This document shows, one piece after another, positions 1 to 12,400 of a DNA stretch of 64,000 nt. This DNA is from Amia ocellicauda (Eukaryota; Chordata; Actinopteri; Amiiformes; Amiidae). How positions within the stretch are numbered: position 1 is the stretch's first letter; each line of letters starts with the position of its first letter. The translations under genes and the position numbers were made by a program. The notes under the pieces were generated by a model. The model searched no databases. It was not told where the DNA came from and worked only from the letters and a program-made list of their open reading frames with translations. The stretch covers positions 3,466,501 through 3,530,500 of the forward strand of contig NC_089864.1 in the NCBI RefSeq assembly GCF_036373705.1, in the 5' to 3' direction.

Positions 1-223
1 TAAAGTAGAAACTGTCAGGACACACAATAACTAACAATCAACAAAATATATTATTATTTATATATTTATATTATTTATATACAATATATATATTTATTTT
101 TGAAGAATAACCTGACAGCTTAACAAGGTCACTTTTGATTTGCTTTGGAATGGTTAATGGCAGCCATGTTGGCTCTGAACAATATTGCAGAGAGAGCCAG
201 CTGATCTGATAATGTAGACCATA

Positions 224-224
<1 letters not shown>

Positions 225-276
<52 letters not shown>

Positions 277-480
277 TCTTGGCAGATGCCCCTATCCAGG
301 GCAAGTGCAATACAAAGTGCAAGAATACTGTTAAGTACAAGGCATCAAACATTACAAATTCAAATTTACATTATACAAAGCAATTCAAAGTATAATACAT
401 ATTACAACTTCCAATTTACACAGGTAAGTACAGTAAGTGAGGTCATACATCCTGGAAAGTAAAAGCTAAGTGCTGTCAAG
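225..480 (-). repeat. (ATT)n array plus LINE/SINE 3' tail, reverse orientation
   Basis: A perfect ATT array is followed by a sequence of the form 'cttggcagatgccc..atccaggg'. This is the reverse complement of the tail shared by the SINE at 19386-19600 and the LINE ends at 20010-20310 and 42820-43198. The AT-rich stretch after it (to about 480) is probably more of the same element. The stretch before it (1-224) and after it (481-852) holds nothing I recognise. Confidence 0.55.
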
Positions 481-852
481 ATGTTAGGGGCACTCTAGAG
501 CTAATACTGACTGCAGATGATACAAACATATGCACTGGTTTATAATATTGTTATTAAAATTAGAAACACTAGAACAGTGTGGCCTGTGTGTCTCCCACTG
601 CAGTGAATGCTGTTGTGAATGTTGTTGTGAATGGTGGCAGCAGCACAGGGCTGATCAGGTGACTGGCTCCTTGTTGGCAGATATTCTGGCCGTGCTTTGG
701 ATGCAAAATCAGACCATCCTTGCTAAGGGTTACTAACAATAAACACAGCTGAGTATTCATGATGGTATTATGATTAGTATTATAAAAAATATAATAACTA
801 TTTTTAGTAGTAGTATTGGTAAGGAACTGTTCACTTCATTTCTCTGTGACAG

Positions 853-1904
853 GCTGCTACAAGAATTTGAAAGTGACTCCATCTAACCAGTCAGTCAGCC
901 CCAGAGTGGGAGAGTCTTTTAGTTTAATTTGCTCCCATTGTGACATTACAGAGCCACCAGCAACTCAATGGACAGCCCATCAATAGAGACTCTGAGGAAT
1001 TTGTGGTGGGGGAGAAGAATCTGATGAAACTGAGAGTGGATGAGAGGCATGAGAGGCAGAGTGACCTGTGGCTCTGGGGGTCAGAGGACAGAGCTGTGCC
1101 TGACAGTGGACAACACATCACTTGGGACCACTGCCACACCCCCACCTGGAGACCCCACACTGGGCCACTCCACTGGTTAGTGCTGATCTGTTGCCCCTGC
1201 CACTCTCTGCAGGGCCCTTTATGAAACAAACCTATATTTAACATGTGGTAGAAGATATGTGATCCTTATATGTGGTAAATACCAACACTGGCCCCTTTCT
1301 TTGTATATTTGTCATATTTGGGATATATTTAAAACATAATTTAGCCTGTAATCCATATATTTATAATCCATGGTGAAAAAATGTGGTAGAAATTAACCTC
1401 ACCATATATTGTGAGCACATAAATAACTATACACATTACAGACTAAAATGTATTTAAGATTTATCCCACATCCCAAAAAAAAATATTGGTATTTGAACAA
1501 CATAAGGATCATACATAATCTACCATATTCTCATTCCATACAAGGGCTTACTGTACAGAGAGGACAATCAGCTGACCAGCTCTGGCACAGGGATCTGGAG
1601 ACATTGTCGATGTTTTTTCATACAAGTGCCCGGTGGCAATACCTGTGTAAAGGGCGCTATACTGTATACAGATTAATTAATTAATTGATTAATTGCTAAC
1701 AGTCCCTACTGAATGAGTGCCTGTCAATGCTGTCCACGTGGCTTTTTCTTGTAGCTTTTGAATCCTGTCTGCTGGTTCTTCTCTTCACAGCGGCTCCCCC
1801 TGTCCACATCAGCGTCACCCTGCTCTACACCGGCGCTAAAGTCTGTGTCCTGACTGCGATGATCCTGGCTGTAGTGGTGTGTGAGATCAAGGCCAGAGGA
1901 CGAG
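853..1904 (+). pseudogene. Ig receptor unit 1: frameshifted second Ig domain plus transmembrane exon
   Basis: This is the first and most decayed of three tandem Ig receptor units. An exon at 853-1175 is clearly homologous to the membrane-proximal Ig domain of the units at 6116 and 10979, starting with the same CYKNLKVTPSNQSVSPRVGE segment. It lacks 17 bp after 'caact' (near 972) that in the sister copies encode the GFDWSL core, including the invariant Ig tryptophan. It also has an extra base near 1050 (gagaggcag against gagggcag). The intended frame is therefore lost. A transmembrane exon at 1791-1904 (TAMILAVVVCEIKARGRG at its end, phase 1 to phase 1) is still open. No signal peptide or first Ig domain lies upstream within the window, so those exons are either to the left or deleted. 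A functional splice form skipping the damage is possible but looks unlikely. Confidence 0.75.
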
Positions 1905-1924
1905 GTCAGTGTGTTGGTGTCACA

Positions 1925-2600
1925 TTGGCTGACAGTTGGTGCTTCAACACATATAATTAATATACAAGTAACAGGAAGGTTAACTAACACACTGCTACAG
2001 CATTGCATTAGTGTAGCAAGGCTCTATACAAGCAGTCTTGGTGTCCAACTGGTTGAAAGACCAGGGAGAGACTTTAAGGCACAAATTTCACATTATTTTT
2101 CACAATTAATCAATTAATTAGCTAATGAGCTCCAGGCATCCAGCAATTTTACCACCAATGCTGTAGAACAGGAGCTCATGCCATCATCGTAAAACAACAA
2201 GAGAAAGGGTTGACTTAGCCCAGCTGAGCAAATCATGAGTACAAAAGCTTAAGATGAATGAAAACTACATAGTCTCATATCTGTGTTAACTGTGCTCAGA
2301 GTAGAACAATACATTTATGCTCCCAGTATTTAAAATCGAAGCCCAGCTGTAGAAGAATTAATTCAACTTAGTCAGACTCACACACACTTTCACATTCAAA
2401 CTCTCTACATCACTGACAGGAACCCCCCACTCTCTCTCTCTGTCTCTCAGGGTTGGCGCTAGCTTTGCTCTTGCTCTCTCACCAGCAGTCACGGCGCTGT
2501 TTGGCTGTGGTTAAACTGGATAGGCTATGTATTGTCTTCCCTCAACAAATGATGATACACTATTATTCTGCCTGCCCCTTTCCCTGCAGTTTGAACCAAT
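1925..2600 (+). repeat. 3' block of unit 1, duplicated at 6920-7800
   Basis: Downstream of the unit 1 membrane exon, patches such as 'attaatatacaagtaac', 'ctacagcattgca' and 'gagctccaggca' recur in the same order after the unit 2 membrane exon (7200-7385). A pyrimidine-rich acceptor 'ctctcag' followed by GGTTGG occurs in both (about 2451 and 7683). This shows that units 1 and 2 arose by tandem duplication of a block of roughly 5 kb. A short cytoplasmic exon may begin at the shared acceptor, but the reading frames after it are poorly conserved, so I do not call one. Between 2600 and 4100 I see no gene. Confidence 0.6.
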
Positions 2601-3068
2601 TACGCCAGTCTCAGGGTTAGCACTGTGTTATAAAAATATATATTCTCAACACTGCATTAAGCACCAGCAGGGGGTGCTGTAACACCCTCAGCACCCCCAT
2701 CTAACACCTATGTTGTCAGGTATCTCTATCATTAGTCATCATCTGACATAGTTATAGCATGATGTATCAGTGTGACTAGTTTTCAATAACTTTTTTCTGA
2801 TTTTGATTCTCAGGATATCATTGTCTAAAAGGGTCTGGCAGTGTTAGAATTGCTGAGCTCGTCTGGTCGTGTGTTGATGTGTACTGGGACACTTAGGAGC
2901 CAGGGTAGCCTAATTTAACCTAACTTGTAATGCATTGACAGTATATTCACTCACAGGCACACATGCTATATACCTTTATGGCCAGCAGGGGTCTCTATTA
3001 CACAGTTTTACAGGACAGGAGACACTGTGACAGAGATACTGTTGTCATGCCAATACAGCACATTTAAT

Positions 3069-3076
<8 letters not shown>

Positions 3077-3103
<27 letters not shown>

Positions 3104-3110
3104 CAGAGAA

Positions 3111-3147
<37 letters not shown>

Positions 3148-3148
3148 C
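3077..3148. repeat. (GA)n/(GT)n microsatellite
   Basis: Two GA runs separated by a short GT run, intergenic between units 1 and 2. No other function is visible. Confidence 0.9.
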
Positions 3149-4116
3149 GTTGTATCAGGCGAGGAGTGTGTGAGCCACCTCCCGATACTGATGTCACACA
3201 GTCTCCTCTCATAGATGGCTAGAAGCTGAAGAGAAAGAGCACCAGGCTTATGACACTTTCAAATCCTTCAATCACTAACAGTTGAGTTTCCAGAACATGA
3301 AACACCAATCAAAGCACAGGCCATATAAAGACTAATGAGCAAATGAATTAATTATTGTTAACACTTGTTATTTGTCTCTTTTTGTTTTTTAATTGATCTC
3401 AATACTAATAAGCAAAAACAGTTGTTACTATTCATATATATTAGTTCAATTAAAATACTTCATAATGCAATCTTAAAAGAAATTGAGGAATGTGTGTGTG
3501 GGGGGGGTGGGGTTGTAGATTATAAAGACATTAATTAATTTACCCCTGAAAAAAAAAAAAAAATTTGTCTGATTGTGTCAAATGTGGTCTATGACACTGG
3601 CAACGTACTGCGTACTAGACTACACCACCCCTTTATAATTGTGAGGAAAGGGAACAGGAAAGGGCACCTCTACACCACACAATTCCCCAGGGAGGTGGAT
3701 CCTGGGAAGCTCAACACAGACACCAGGTAAAAAAAACATTTCTTTAGTTCTCTTTTCAATAATCTGGTGAAAAGAGGACATCAACAAAAAAAAAGATTAC
3801 ACTGCCCCCCATACAGTGTATATAATAAACCCCCCATATGCAGTATGAAATCCATACTGACAAATATAGTTTATAATCATAACAGGAGGGAGAAGTTCTT
3901 TACCCAAAACAGGTGCTACCACGTCCGTTCCCAGGCCCTCGGTAGGCAGTCATGGGCATTGTATCACTCAGCAGCACTGCCTCCAGCTGCAGAACTCCCG
4001 TCAGTGCAGAACTCAATTAACAAATGTGCAACCATTTTAAAACAACAATTCATGATTTAACCAAATATTTGATGAAACCCCATGGTCAGCTTCCGTGAAA
4101 CTTACGTGTCGATTGA

Positions 4117-4126
4117 GAAACAGGAA
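4117..4126 (+). promoter_or_regulatory. Candidate ETS/IRF composite element upstream of unit 2
   Basis: GAAACAGGAA fits the ETS-IRF response element form GAAANNGGAA. It lies 198 bp upstream of the unit 2 start codon. The same ten bases, preceded by the same GA, lie 202 bp upstream of the unit 3 start codon. Such sites typically bind PU.1 or another ETS factor with IRF4/IRF8 in leukocytes. Conservation could also simply reflect the recent common origin of the promoters. Confidence 0.4.
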
Positions 4127-4314
4127 CCTGACACATTGTTCTGTCACTATTTTCACACCCCTCATTTCCTTCTTAATTTTCTCAATTCCTTGATTGTCTT
4201 GGTTTCTCTTGCTCCTCTGAGCATCTGTCTCCATCCGTCCTGCTGTCTGTCCATCTGTGTTGCTGCGTCCCTCAGTCTGTCCGTCCTTCAGTCTGAGACA
4301 CAGATCTGTACAGT

Positions 4315-5321
4315 ATGAGGCTCCTGCTGGTTGTGTCTGTGCTGGCTGGAGCTGCCTGGAGACACAGTGCAGGTAGGAAGACTGTGTGTGTGTGTGTCTT
4401 GATAAAACAAACTCTCCTCTGAGAACTATCCTTTTATTTGTTAACCAGCAGATACGTATGTATTTATTGCATCATTTCAGTTTGCTTTTATCTTGCTCAC
4501 ACCTTCAATAAGATGTTCTGTGCATATTCTGAATGTAGATTGGCAACTTTTGCAACTGAGTGTGGTTTCTGATGAAGAGGACTCTAGCTGGTTATGGTTG
4601 AATAAAGTTAAATCACAGAGTTCAACACTAAATCATACAGCTGATGATTGGAAAAGAGGCAACTGAACTTGAGGTGTATTCCACCTCCACAGAATCTCTT
4701 CCAGCTTGCAGAATTTGTAATGTTCTGCCTTGACATGTTCACAAAGAGGAGGACATATCACACACGTTTCACACAGAGGACTGTGTTTCCCACATGTGCT
4801 GGTGGTTCTAAGACACAAACAACCAGGTGTGGACTGATTGTTTCCATTTCATGAGTTACAGTGTGTATGTATCTACAGATACTTGTTACCTCATTGAATT
4901 ACAATGTATACTTACTGTAATTTTGTTTCGTTTTTTAGTACGGCACTTTTGTAATGCTTACATTTTGCATTGATTGTGTAAACAGAAAGTCGCTCTGCAT
5001 AAGGGATTTTCTGCGCAGAAAACAATCATAATAATAATGACTGTGTTAGCATGCAGTTTTGTTGCAAGGGGTTAATGGAGGATAGGGAAGTGAGTTTATT
5101 TCTTAAGAAAACAGTTTATCTCATGGACCTGCAGACCACACAGAACATCACACACACAACACAGTATAACAAACAATTAAAATAATACAACATCTGATAG
5201 CTCCACAAGGTCCACTGGATTCAGATTGCCTGGAAACTGTTGGTTGCAGCCATGTTGGCTGTAATTAATAGTGCCAAGAGGGCTGCCACCATGTGCTTGC
5301 AAGGCAATGTGTGAGGAGATG

Positions 5322-5390
<69 letters not shown>

Positions 5391-6891
5391 TAATAATGAA
5401 TATTGTTTCTAATATTCATATAATATTGTTTTTGATTCCCAGGTAAAATAACAAACACATCAGCAGCATCAGGAAGGGAATTCTACTTCTCCTGCTTTGC
5501 TAGAGGACGGGAAATCAGCTGGGAGTGGGAGCCCAGATACCCCAGGTGTGCTGGAGTGGAGGGGAACTGGCAGCGGATCTACAGCATCGACAGGAGGGGA
5601 AACCACACAGTGGAATCACACAGGTTTAGGAGCAGACTGAGAGTCAATAGTTATAATATACTGGTGCTGAAGGACATTGTCATGAGCGACGCTGGGCTGT
5701 ACAGCTGTTCTGATATTGTTGGGTATAAGGACTACATTAATCTGCATGTGACTCAAGGTATTATTCCTTAAATAAGCTTTATAATTTCTATGGAATACAC
5801 TTTTCAATGGATGTATTATTTATATAATGGATATGTATACAGTATATATAAGATGGAGGAGGAGATAGGTATGAGTGTAATATGGAATGGCACGTGGTGA
5901 TGCAGTAAAATAAGCCTCCTGTGTTAGGTTCCTGGTTAGCAGTTTGTTGGCAATACATTGGCAGTGGTATCTGTCAGGTTTTGATCAGTGTGAATAATGA
6001 TACGCACTGCCAAGGATTCCTGTTTAGTGTTGGCTGATGGCTGGTAGTACTTTGGCAGTCATGTTGTATTCCACAATTGGGTCAGTAAACTCAGCACTCT
6101 TTCTTTCTCAAACAGGCTGCTACAAGAACTTAAGACTGACTCCATCTAACCAGTCAGTCAGCCCCAGAGTGGGAGAGTCTTTCAGTGTCCTTTGCTCCCA
6201 CTGTGACAGTACAGAGCCACCAGCAACTGGCTTTGATTGGAGCCTCAATGGACAGCCCATCAATGGAGACTCTGAGGGATTTATGGTGGGGGATAAGACT
6301 CTGACTATACAGAGAGTGGATGAGAGCCATGAGGGCAGAGTGACCTGTGGTTCTGGGGGTCTGAGGGCAGAGCTGTGCCTGACAGTGGACAACACATCAC
6401 TGGGCACCTCTGCCACACCCCCACCTGGAGACCACACCCCTGCGACCCCCCCACATGGAGACCACACCTCTATCACACCTCCACCTGGAGACCCCACCTC
6501 TGCCACACCCCTGAAGGCAGATCAAACTTCTACCACACACCCACCTGGAGACCACACCTCTGCCACACACCCACATGGAGACCACAGCTCTGCCACTCCC
6601 CCGCCTGGAGACCAAACTTCTGCCTCACCCTCGCCTGGAGACCCCACCTCTGCCACACCCCTGAAGGCAGATCAAACTTCTACCACACACCCACCTGGAG
6701 ACCACACCTCTGTCACACCCCCACATGGAGACCAAACTTCTGCCACACCCTCACCTGGAGACCCCATCTCTGCCACACCCCCAAATGGAGACCAAATTTC
6801 TCCCCTTGTCCAGATCAATGGCTCCCCTGCCTTCACCCAGCTCTACATAGTGTGCATCCTGGCTGCAATGATCCTGGCTGTGGTGGTGTGA
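4315..6891 (+). CDS. Ig receptor unit 2: two Ig domains, mucin-like stalk, tailless membrane segment
   Basis: Likely a cell-surface Ig-superfamily receptor. Exons: 4315-4372 (signal peptide, begins MRLLLVVSVLAGAAW), 5443-5757 (first Ig domain) and 6116-6891 (second Ig domain, stalk and membrane segment). All joins are phase 1, giving 382 residues. Domain 1 has the Cys, Trp and SDAGLYSC pattern of a V-type fold plus an extra Cys in its centre. Domain 2 opens with CYKNLRLTPSNQSVSPRVGE and keeps its Cys pair. A stalk of about 13 ten-residue Pro/Thr/Ser-rich repeats follows, then AAMILAVVV and a TGA stop. In unit 1 the same codon position is TGT followed by GAG, so the stop truncates the protein right after the membrane segment. 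The 'ttgtccag' before ATCAATGGC (6812) looks like an old splice acceptor, so stalk and membrane segment may once have been separate exons. Family is uncertain: DICP-like, CD300-like or NILT-like fish receptors are candidates. It could be a tailless isoform, a decoy or an early pseudogene. Confidence 0.7.
5324..5390. repeat. (AAT)n microsatellite in unit 2 intron 1
   Basis: About 20 AAT units end about 50 bp upstream of the first Ig-domain exon. Unit 3 has an AAT array in the same intron but at its 5' end (9438-9492), so the two arrays probably grew independently. Confidence 0.9.
6408..6800 (+). repeat. Coding 30-bp minisatellite encoding mucin-like stalk
   Basis: About 13 tandem 30-bp units encode variants of the ten-residue motif TPPPGDHTSA. 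A five-unit block (GDPTSATPLKADQTSTTHPP and flanks) occurs twice, 150 bp apart, so there is a higher-order duplication. The Thr/Ser/Pro content predicts dense O-glycosylation and an extended stalk. In unit 3 the same place holds little more than one such unit (11275-11300). Confidence 0.85.
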
Positions 6892-6919
6892 GAGATCAGG
6901 ACCCGACAACAAAGTGGGT

Positions 6920-7800
6920 GTGTTGGCGGTCACAGTTGGCTGAAGGTTGGCTCACAGTTGGCAGTTAAATGCTGGCCACAGTTGACATAAAGTGCTGCAG
7001 AGCTCCAATCTTGGGTGACCAGAATCGAGCAAGTTGGACAAGCTCATGTAGACCAGCAGCCTCTTAATGGATGGCCGTAGAAAGACACAGGACAGTAGGG
7101 CTGAAAAGGACTATATATGCAACATTTTTACATTCAGCCCAATTATAGGGCATGAAGGGAAAATCCCAGCTTGATGACTGTAGCAAACATACACATAGGA
7201 GGTATAATTAATATAGAAGTAATGGGATGGGTTATTAACTCAGTACTACAGCATTGCAGACAGGGAGTGAGGTCTATACACATAGTCTTGTTGGCCATTT
7301 TGCTGATCGATTGGAGAAAGACAGTAAGACACAGAGTCCCAGTTTTCATGCCAGTCAGTCAATTAATTAGTTAACAAGCTCCAGGCAGACACTACTCTGA
7401 TGATTTCACCAAAAAACTGGAGCTCGTTCCCCAATCACAAAGCCTCCATAGAAAGTGCTGACTTAACCCAGCTGTGCAAATCATGAGTCTAGCAGCTGGA
7501 CGTAAAGGGAAAACCCATTCTCTTACATTTGTGTTTGCTGTGTCTGAAGGGGAGGGAGAAGGGTCACACACACCTCCGCCTCACACTGCCAGCAGCACCA
7601 GACTGTACAGTACGGGAACTCTCCTCTCACCCACAATCCCACATGTCACAGCACTAACAGCACTCTCTCTCGCTCTCTCTCAGGGTTGGTGGCTTCATTT
7701 CTCCAGCATGGCGGACCTTTCTGTGGCTGGCGATTGAAGGCTGTGAAGAGAGCACTGCTTTGTGATTGGATAGATCTGCTGAGCTCTGTAAACCAAAACT
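6920..7800 (+). repeat. 3' block of unit 2, paralogous to 1925-2600
   Basis: See the unit 1 counterpart for the shared patches. After the acceptor at about 7683 a phase-1 frame stays open for about 55 codons, but it does not resemble the unit 1 counterpart and is not called as coding. From 7800 to 9170 I see no gene; the notable content is a GT array. Confidence 0.55.
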
Positions 7801-8989
7801 GCTGCAATCTATTAAAACATTTCTATGGGTTTGATACCTCAGACATTTCTTAGTCTTCTTTTCAATCATGTACTTTCTTGGACTTATTTAAGCCACCAAA
7901 ATTCTGGTTCAGGTAAATCTCCAGTATTTATTTTGTCATCGGTCAAAACCTGACACATTTTTACACTCTTTCCTTTAAGTCCAACACTAATGATCTCTAG
8001 GCACTAGTTTGCATTACTGTTGCTGTTGCTGCCGTTTCTTGATATGAGAGATTAAGACAAATTAGACAAATAAAAAATTGGAAAGAACAAGGATGGGATT
8101 CAATGCTGTATTTTGTGTAATTGCTCATCTATCTTCAGTGTGAGCATTTGAAGAAAGGGTTTAAATTGAGGCGTCATCAGTTTAATAGTTCAGTCCAATG
8201 CAATGTTTTTGAAGGACAGGGAAGACAGTAATTATTGGTTGGTCAATTACACAAATATTTAGTTTTTTGATAAAGGGAACTGTGGTCAATAAAGTCTGAG
8301 GGACTCCACTCAGGCAATGCTGTGTGAGATTACTGTGTTTTGTTTGTGACAGATGAGACGTGAGGAGTGCTGTAGGAGCGCGTGGCACGGGAGCCCATGG
8401 TGTCGAAGATGTGCTCTGACATCCCACACACACAAATCTACAATACATATCATATTCATGTCTGTTACTCTGCCTGTGTATTATCCTGTGTATCTGATTA
8501 AACCTTCCAGTGTATGTATTTGGTTCTATATTTTCAATGCATTTGGTCATTCTTGTCCTGTGGAACACCGTTCTGTAAATGTCGTACTACAGCGTTATTT
8601 TTCAGATTTGTTAGCACTTCCCCCAGAGTCTACATGTCATGTCCTTTGCTCACTTTATTACAAAGATGCCACAACCATATTCAGCTAGCTGGGCACATGT
8701 TTCTTCACAATCCTCATTAGATGACTGCACTAAACTCTAGATTTAAGAAATTTTCCTATTTTCCACAATCAGGTCTGGAAATCACAGAACTATAAAAATA
8801 AGGAACCTTTACCTAGAGATGACAGGGGTATACTTTAACACGAAGCTAAAAAAGGGAGCACATTAACACACACACATTTTGGTTGGAGTAGGGCCTGACA
8901 CAGATAGGACAGGATCAGTGAGGGGAAGAAAAAGTAGAGTAGAAATACTAGCAATAGATAAAACAGAAGTGGATAGGTGTTGTGCCGAT

Positions 8990-9023
<34 letters not shown>

Positions 9024-9034
9024 TGTGTGAGTGT
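8990..9034. repeat. (GT)n microsatellite
   Basis: Intergenic between units 2 and 3, about 340 bp upstream of the unit 3 start codon. Confidence 0.9.
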
Positions 9035-9176
9035 CAGAGACAGGAAAAGAACGAGGGCTACAGAGAGGAGGGGGAGGGGTAACTGGTGACAAGACAATTG
9101 AATAATGTAATAAGGATCTTGACTGAGATGCCCCTGAAAACCACAACACTCTGAGTGTCAATTTATTTCCCCCTGA

Positions 9177-9186
9177 GAAACAGGAA
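9177..9186 (+). promoter_or_regulatory. Candidate ETS/IRF composite element upstream of unit 3
   Basis: GAAACAGGAA, followed here by ACT, matches GAAANNGGAA and sits 202 bp upstream of the start codon, nearly the same offset as in unit 2. Between it and the ATG both promoters share 'gtccgtc' and 'gagacacagatctg/gagacacagagctg' blocks. The same ten bases also occur by chance at about 16302 and 18101, so the match alone is not decisive. Confidence 0.4.
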
Positions 9187-9378
9187 ACTTGCCCAACCTC
9201 TGCTTGACACTACAACCTTGAATCTCCTCCCACTGTTTCCTTCTGCACTCTGCTCTGTGCGACTCTGTGCATTGTGGCTCAGCCCCTGTCCTGCTGCACT
9301 CTCCCTCCATTAATTTGTCTGTGTCGCTGGATCCCTCCGTCCATCCGTCCGTCACTCCGAGACACAGAGCTGGACACT

Positions 9379-9434
9379 ATGAGACTGCTGCTGGTTTGGT
9401 CAGTGCTGACTGGAGCTGCCTGGAAATACATAGC

Positions 9435-9494
<60 letters not shown>

Positions 9495-12400
9495 ATTATT
9501 TATTAATATGATTTCAGGGAATTCACATTATTCATCTCTCTGTGTGTTAGGGCTGTGACAATGTTCGGACTCCCAGAGGCCTTGACTTCAGACTGAGGTT
9601 AGCGCTTATGGTTTGAAGCAGATTAACTGTGAAATTAAGATTTCTTTCAGTTCCTTAAATTTTGTACAGAAATGTTTTTATTAATGATGAGAAAGTGAAA
9701 GGGTATGCGGACTGGTCTGAAGTCAAGTGTTTCTGTGCACTTTCCAGATGAACTGTTAGACCAGGAATAAGATCTCCCTTTGAATCGGTGTGTTATTTCA
9801 AGTATGTGAACCTGTACTGTTCAGATACATCAACAAAGACACCTACAGGATAGAGAGGTTATCTGTGGTCATCTAACAAAGAATGCCATGTAGACAGTTT
9901 CTGATGATTATTGACTGCCACTGGAGGAAATGTACTGGAGGAAAAGTTAAATACATCACCATTCTTCCATTTGAAAGGCTTAGAAGAATATTTGGAAAAC
10001 CTATTGGGACTCTTACATTCATATTTGGAAAAACACCAAGTGCTATTTGAGGGTTTATGGAAACGGTTCCAGTATCTCAATGAAAGCAGATTCAATGTGA
10101 GAATGAAGAGTCATCTGCAGTCAGTAAGCACTGCTAAATTGAGTTGGTGACTTGGTGAGTCAGTGTCAGTAGCTGTTGTGCTGCTGCGCTTGGTTGTGCG
10201 ACAGTGTTGCTGTTCAGTGCTGCTGGTCAGACACTGGCTCCAGTGAACAGGAGGACACTGACTCAGAGCTGCAGCCCTGCGTTTCTGTGAGGGAATGTGG
10301 GTCAATATTAAAAAATTAAATCCTTATTGTTTCTGATCCTCAGGCGAAATAAGAACAGCAACAGCACATACAGGAGGGGAGGTCCACATCTCCTGCTCTG
10401 CTAAAGGACCAGAAATCACCTGGGACTGGGAGCCCAAATACCCCAAGTGTGCTGGAGTGAAGGGGAACTGGCAGCTGATCTACAGCATTGACAAAAGTGG
10501 AAACCATAGAGTGGAGTCAGGCAGGTTTAGGAACAGACTGACAGTGACTGGAGATCCTGAATTTATACTGGAGCTGAAGGACGCGGTCATGAGTGACGCT
10601 GGAGTGTACAGCTGTTATGATCGTGCAGGACATTGGGACTCTGTTCATCTGAGTGTGAATGCAGGTAATCAGTTTACAACTATAGGGCTGGATTTTCTGA
10701 TTTAATCTCACAGAAACCAACAAATAAATAAATAAATAAAATCAGCTGTGATTTCTTCATGCTGTAGATCATGAACAGTAACAGCACAGACTAGTACTGC
10801 AGGGCTGTGGGGGAGCTTTGACTGGGCTATGGTTGAGGAAATGCTGGTAATGCTCTAGGAGGGATACCTGACCACCCTTCATTAGTGCCAGTGTTCACAA
10901 ACATGGCAAAACATAGGTGATGAAAATATATAACTGATTCCACTGCTTGATGATTGTTTTGTTCTGTCTCTGTGACAGGCTGCTACAAGAATTTGAAAGT
11001 GACTCCATCTAACCAGTCAGTCAGCCCCAGAGTGGGAGAGTCTTTTAGTTTCATTTGCTCCCACTGTGACAGTACAGAGCCACCAGCAACTGGCTTTGAC
11101 TGGAGCCTCAATGGACAGCCCATCAATAGAGGCTCTAGGGGATTTGTGATGGGGAAGAAGCATCTGACTATACAGAGAGTGGATGAGAGGCATGAGGGCA
11201 GAGTGACCTGTGGCTCAGGGGGTCAGAGGACAGAGCTGTGCCTGACAGTGGACAACACATCACTGGGATCCACTGCCACACCCCCACCTGGAGACCCCAC
11301 ACTGAGGCCCACCACTGAACAGCCAGGTGTGTGGAAAACTCCTGACACACAGGCGGTGTATAGAGACAGGCAGTAGGTGGACAGTACTGCACTGACCGCT
11401 CTACAGCTGACTGCACCACTACAGCCCAGCACACAGGGGGCAGCAGCCGTTAACATGATGAGAGTCGCTATAGGTTTTCAAATTCCTAAGACTGCTTAAA
11501 GTTATTATCAGAGTGTGTTGAAAACTTGCTGAACACGGATTTTATAGGACCCGCTGCAGTACCATGACTAGTTAAAAACAAACTGAAGGATTCCGAAGTG
11601 CTCACCACAGCACTGACACTATTATCTTGTATTAGCTGATTCAATAGGCTACATTTAGTGACACTTATATATGACAGATAATAGCGTGGCTTTTACATAG
11701 AGCTACAATACCCTGAATACACTGGAAATAGGCAGGAACCATAAAAGGGACTGCATCAGCAGGGGTGGAGCCGGGGGGTGCACTGGCCCCTGCTGAAATC
11801 TGACTGCCCCCCTGAATACCACCCCAGCCAATACAAAAATAGTTTAATTCATAGTCAGTTCCCGTGTCCATATTCTGGACAATGTGGTGTGTTTTGCCAA
11901 AGTTTATTTTATGTATGTTATTTATTTTGTCATTTTTGTGTGTATAAGAATCCAAGCGAGAGAGAGTAGTTCTGAATTAAACACACTGCAGCTCTGCTCT
12001 CCGCTGCGAATTAGTGATGGCAGTTCGATTCTTTTTAGTGACTCGATGCATTTGATTCAGTTCAGTTTGGTGAATCGATTCATTTAGTTCATTTCGTTCA
12101 CTGATTCAGTGACTCACACCCATGCAGACCGAATCAGGATGGGTTAGATAGACTTGATCTGGAAAGAACGAGTCGTTCACTGCACACCACAAAAGCCAGG
12201 AAAAGTCTATATTTGACTGGGTTAAATTAAATACAGTCATGACAAAAATAAATATTTAAAATGCCGGAGATAACAGTTTGAAGGATTAACATTATTTAGC
12301 CAACACGATTTAGCCCGACTCCTGAGCACCATCGGTCACCAAAGTGATTCGTTTGAAAAGAAAGAATCGTTCGTGAACTACACATCACTACTGCACATGC

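Noticed and set aside
5177-5458. Open frames of poly-Ile or poly-Asn over ATT/AAT arrays (also near 9274, 32499, 42931, 54839, 60100)
   Set aside because: Trinucleotide repeat artefacts.
6120-6968. Long open frames overlapping the unit 2 stalk on the other strand and in another + frame
   Set aside because: They are shadows of the 30-bp coding repeat, which stays open in several frames. Only the frame continuing the Ig domain has splice and family support.
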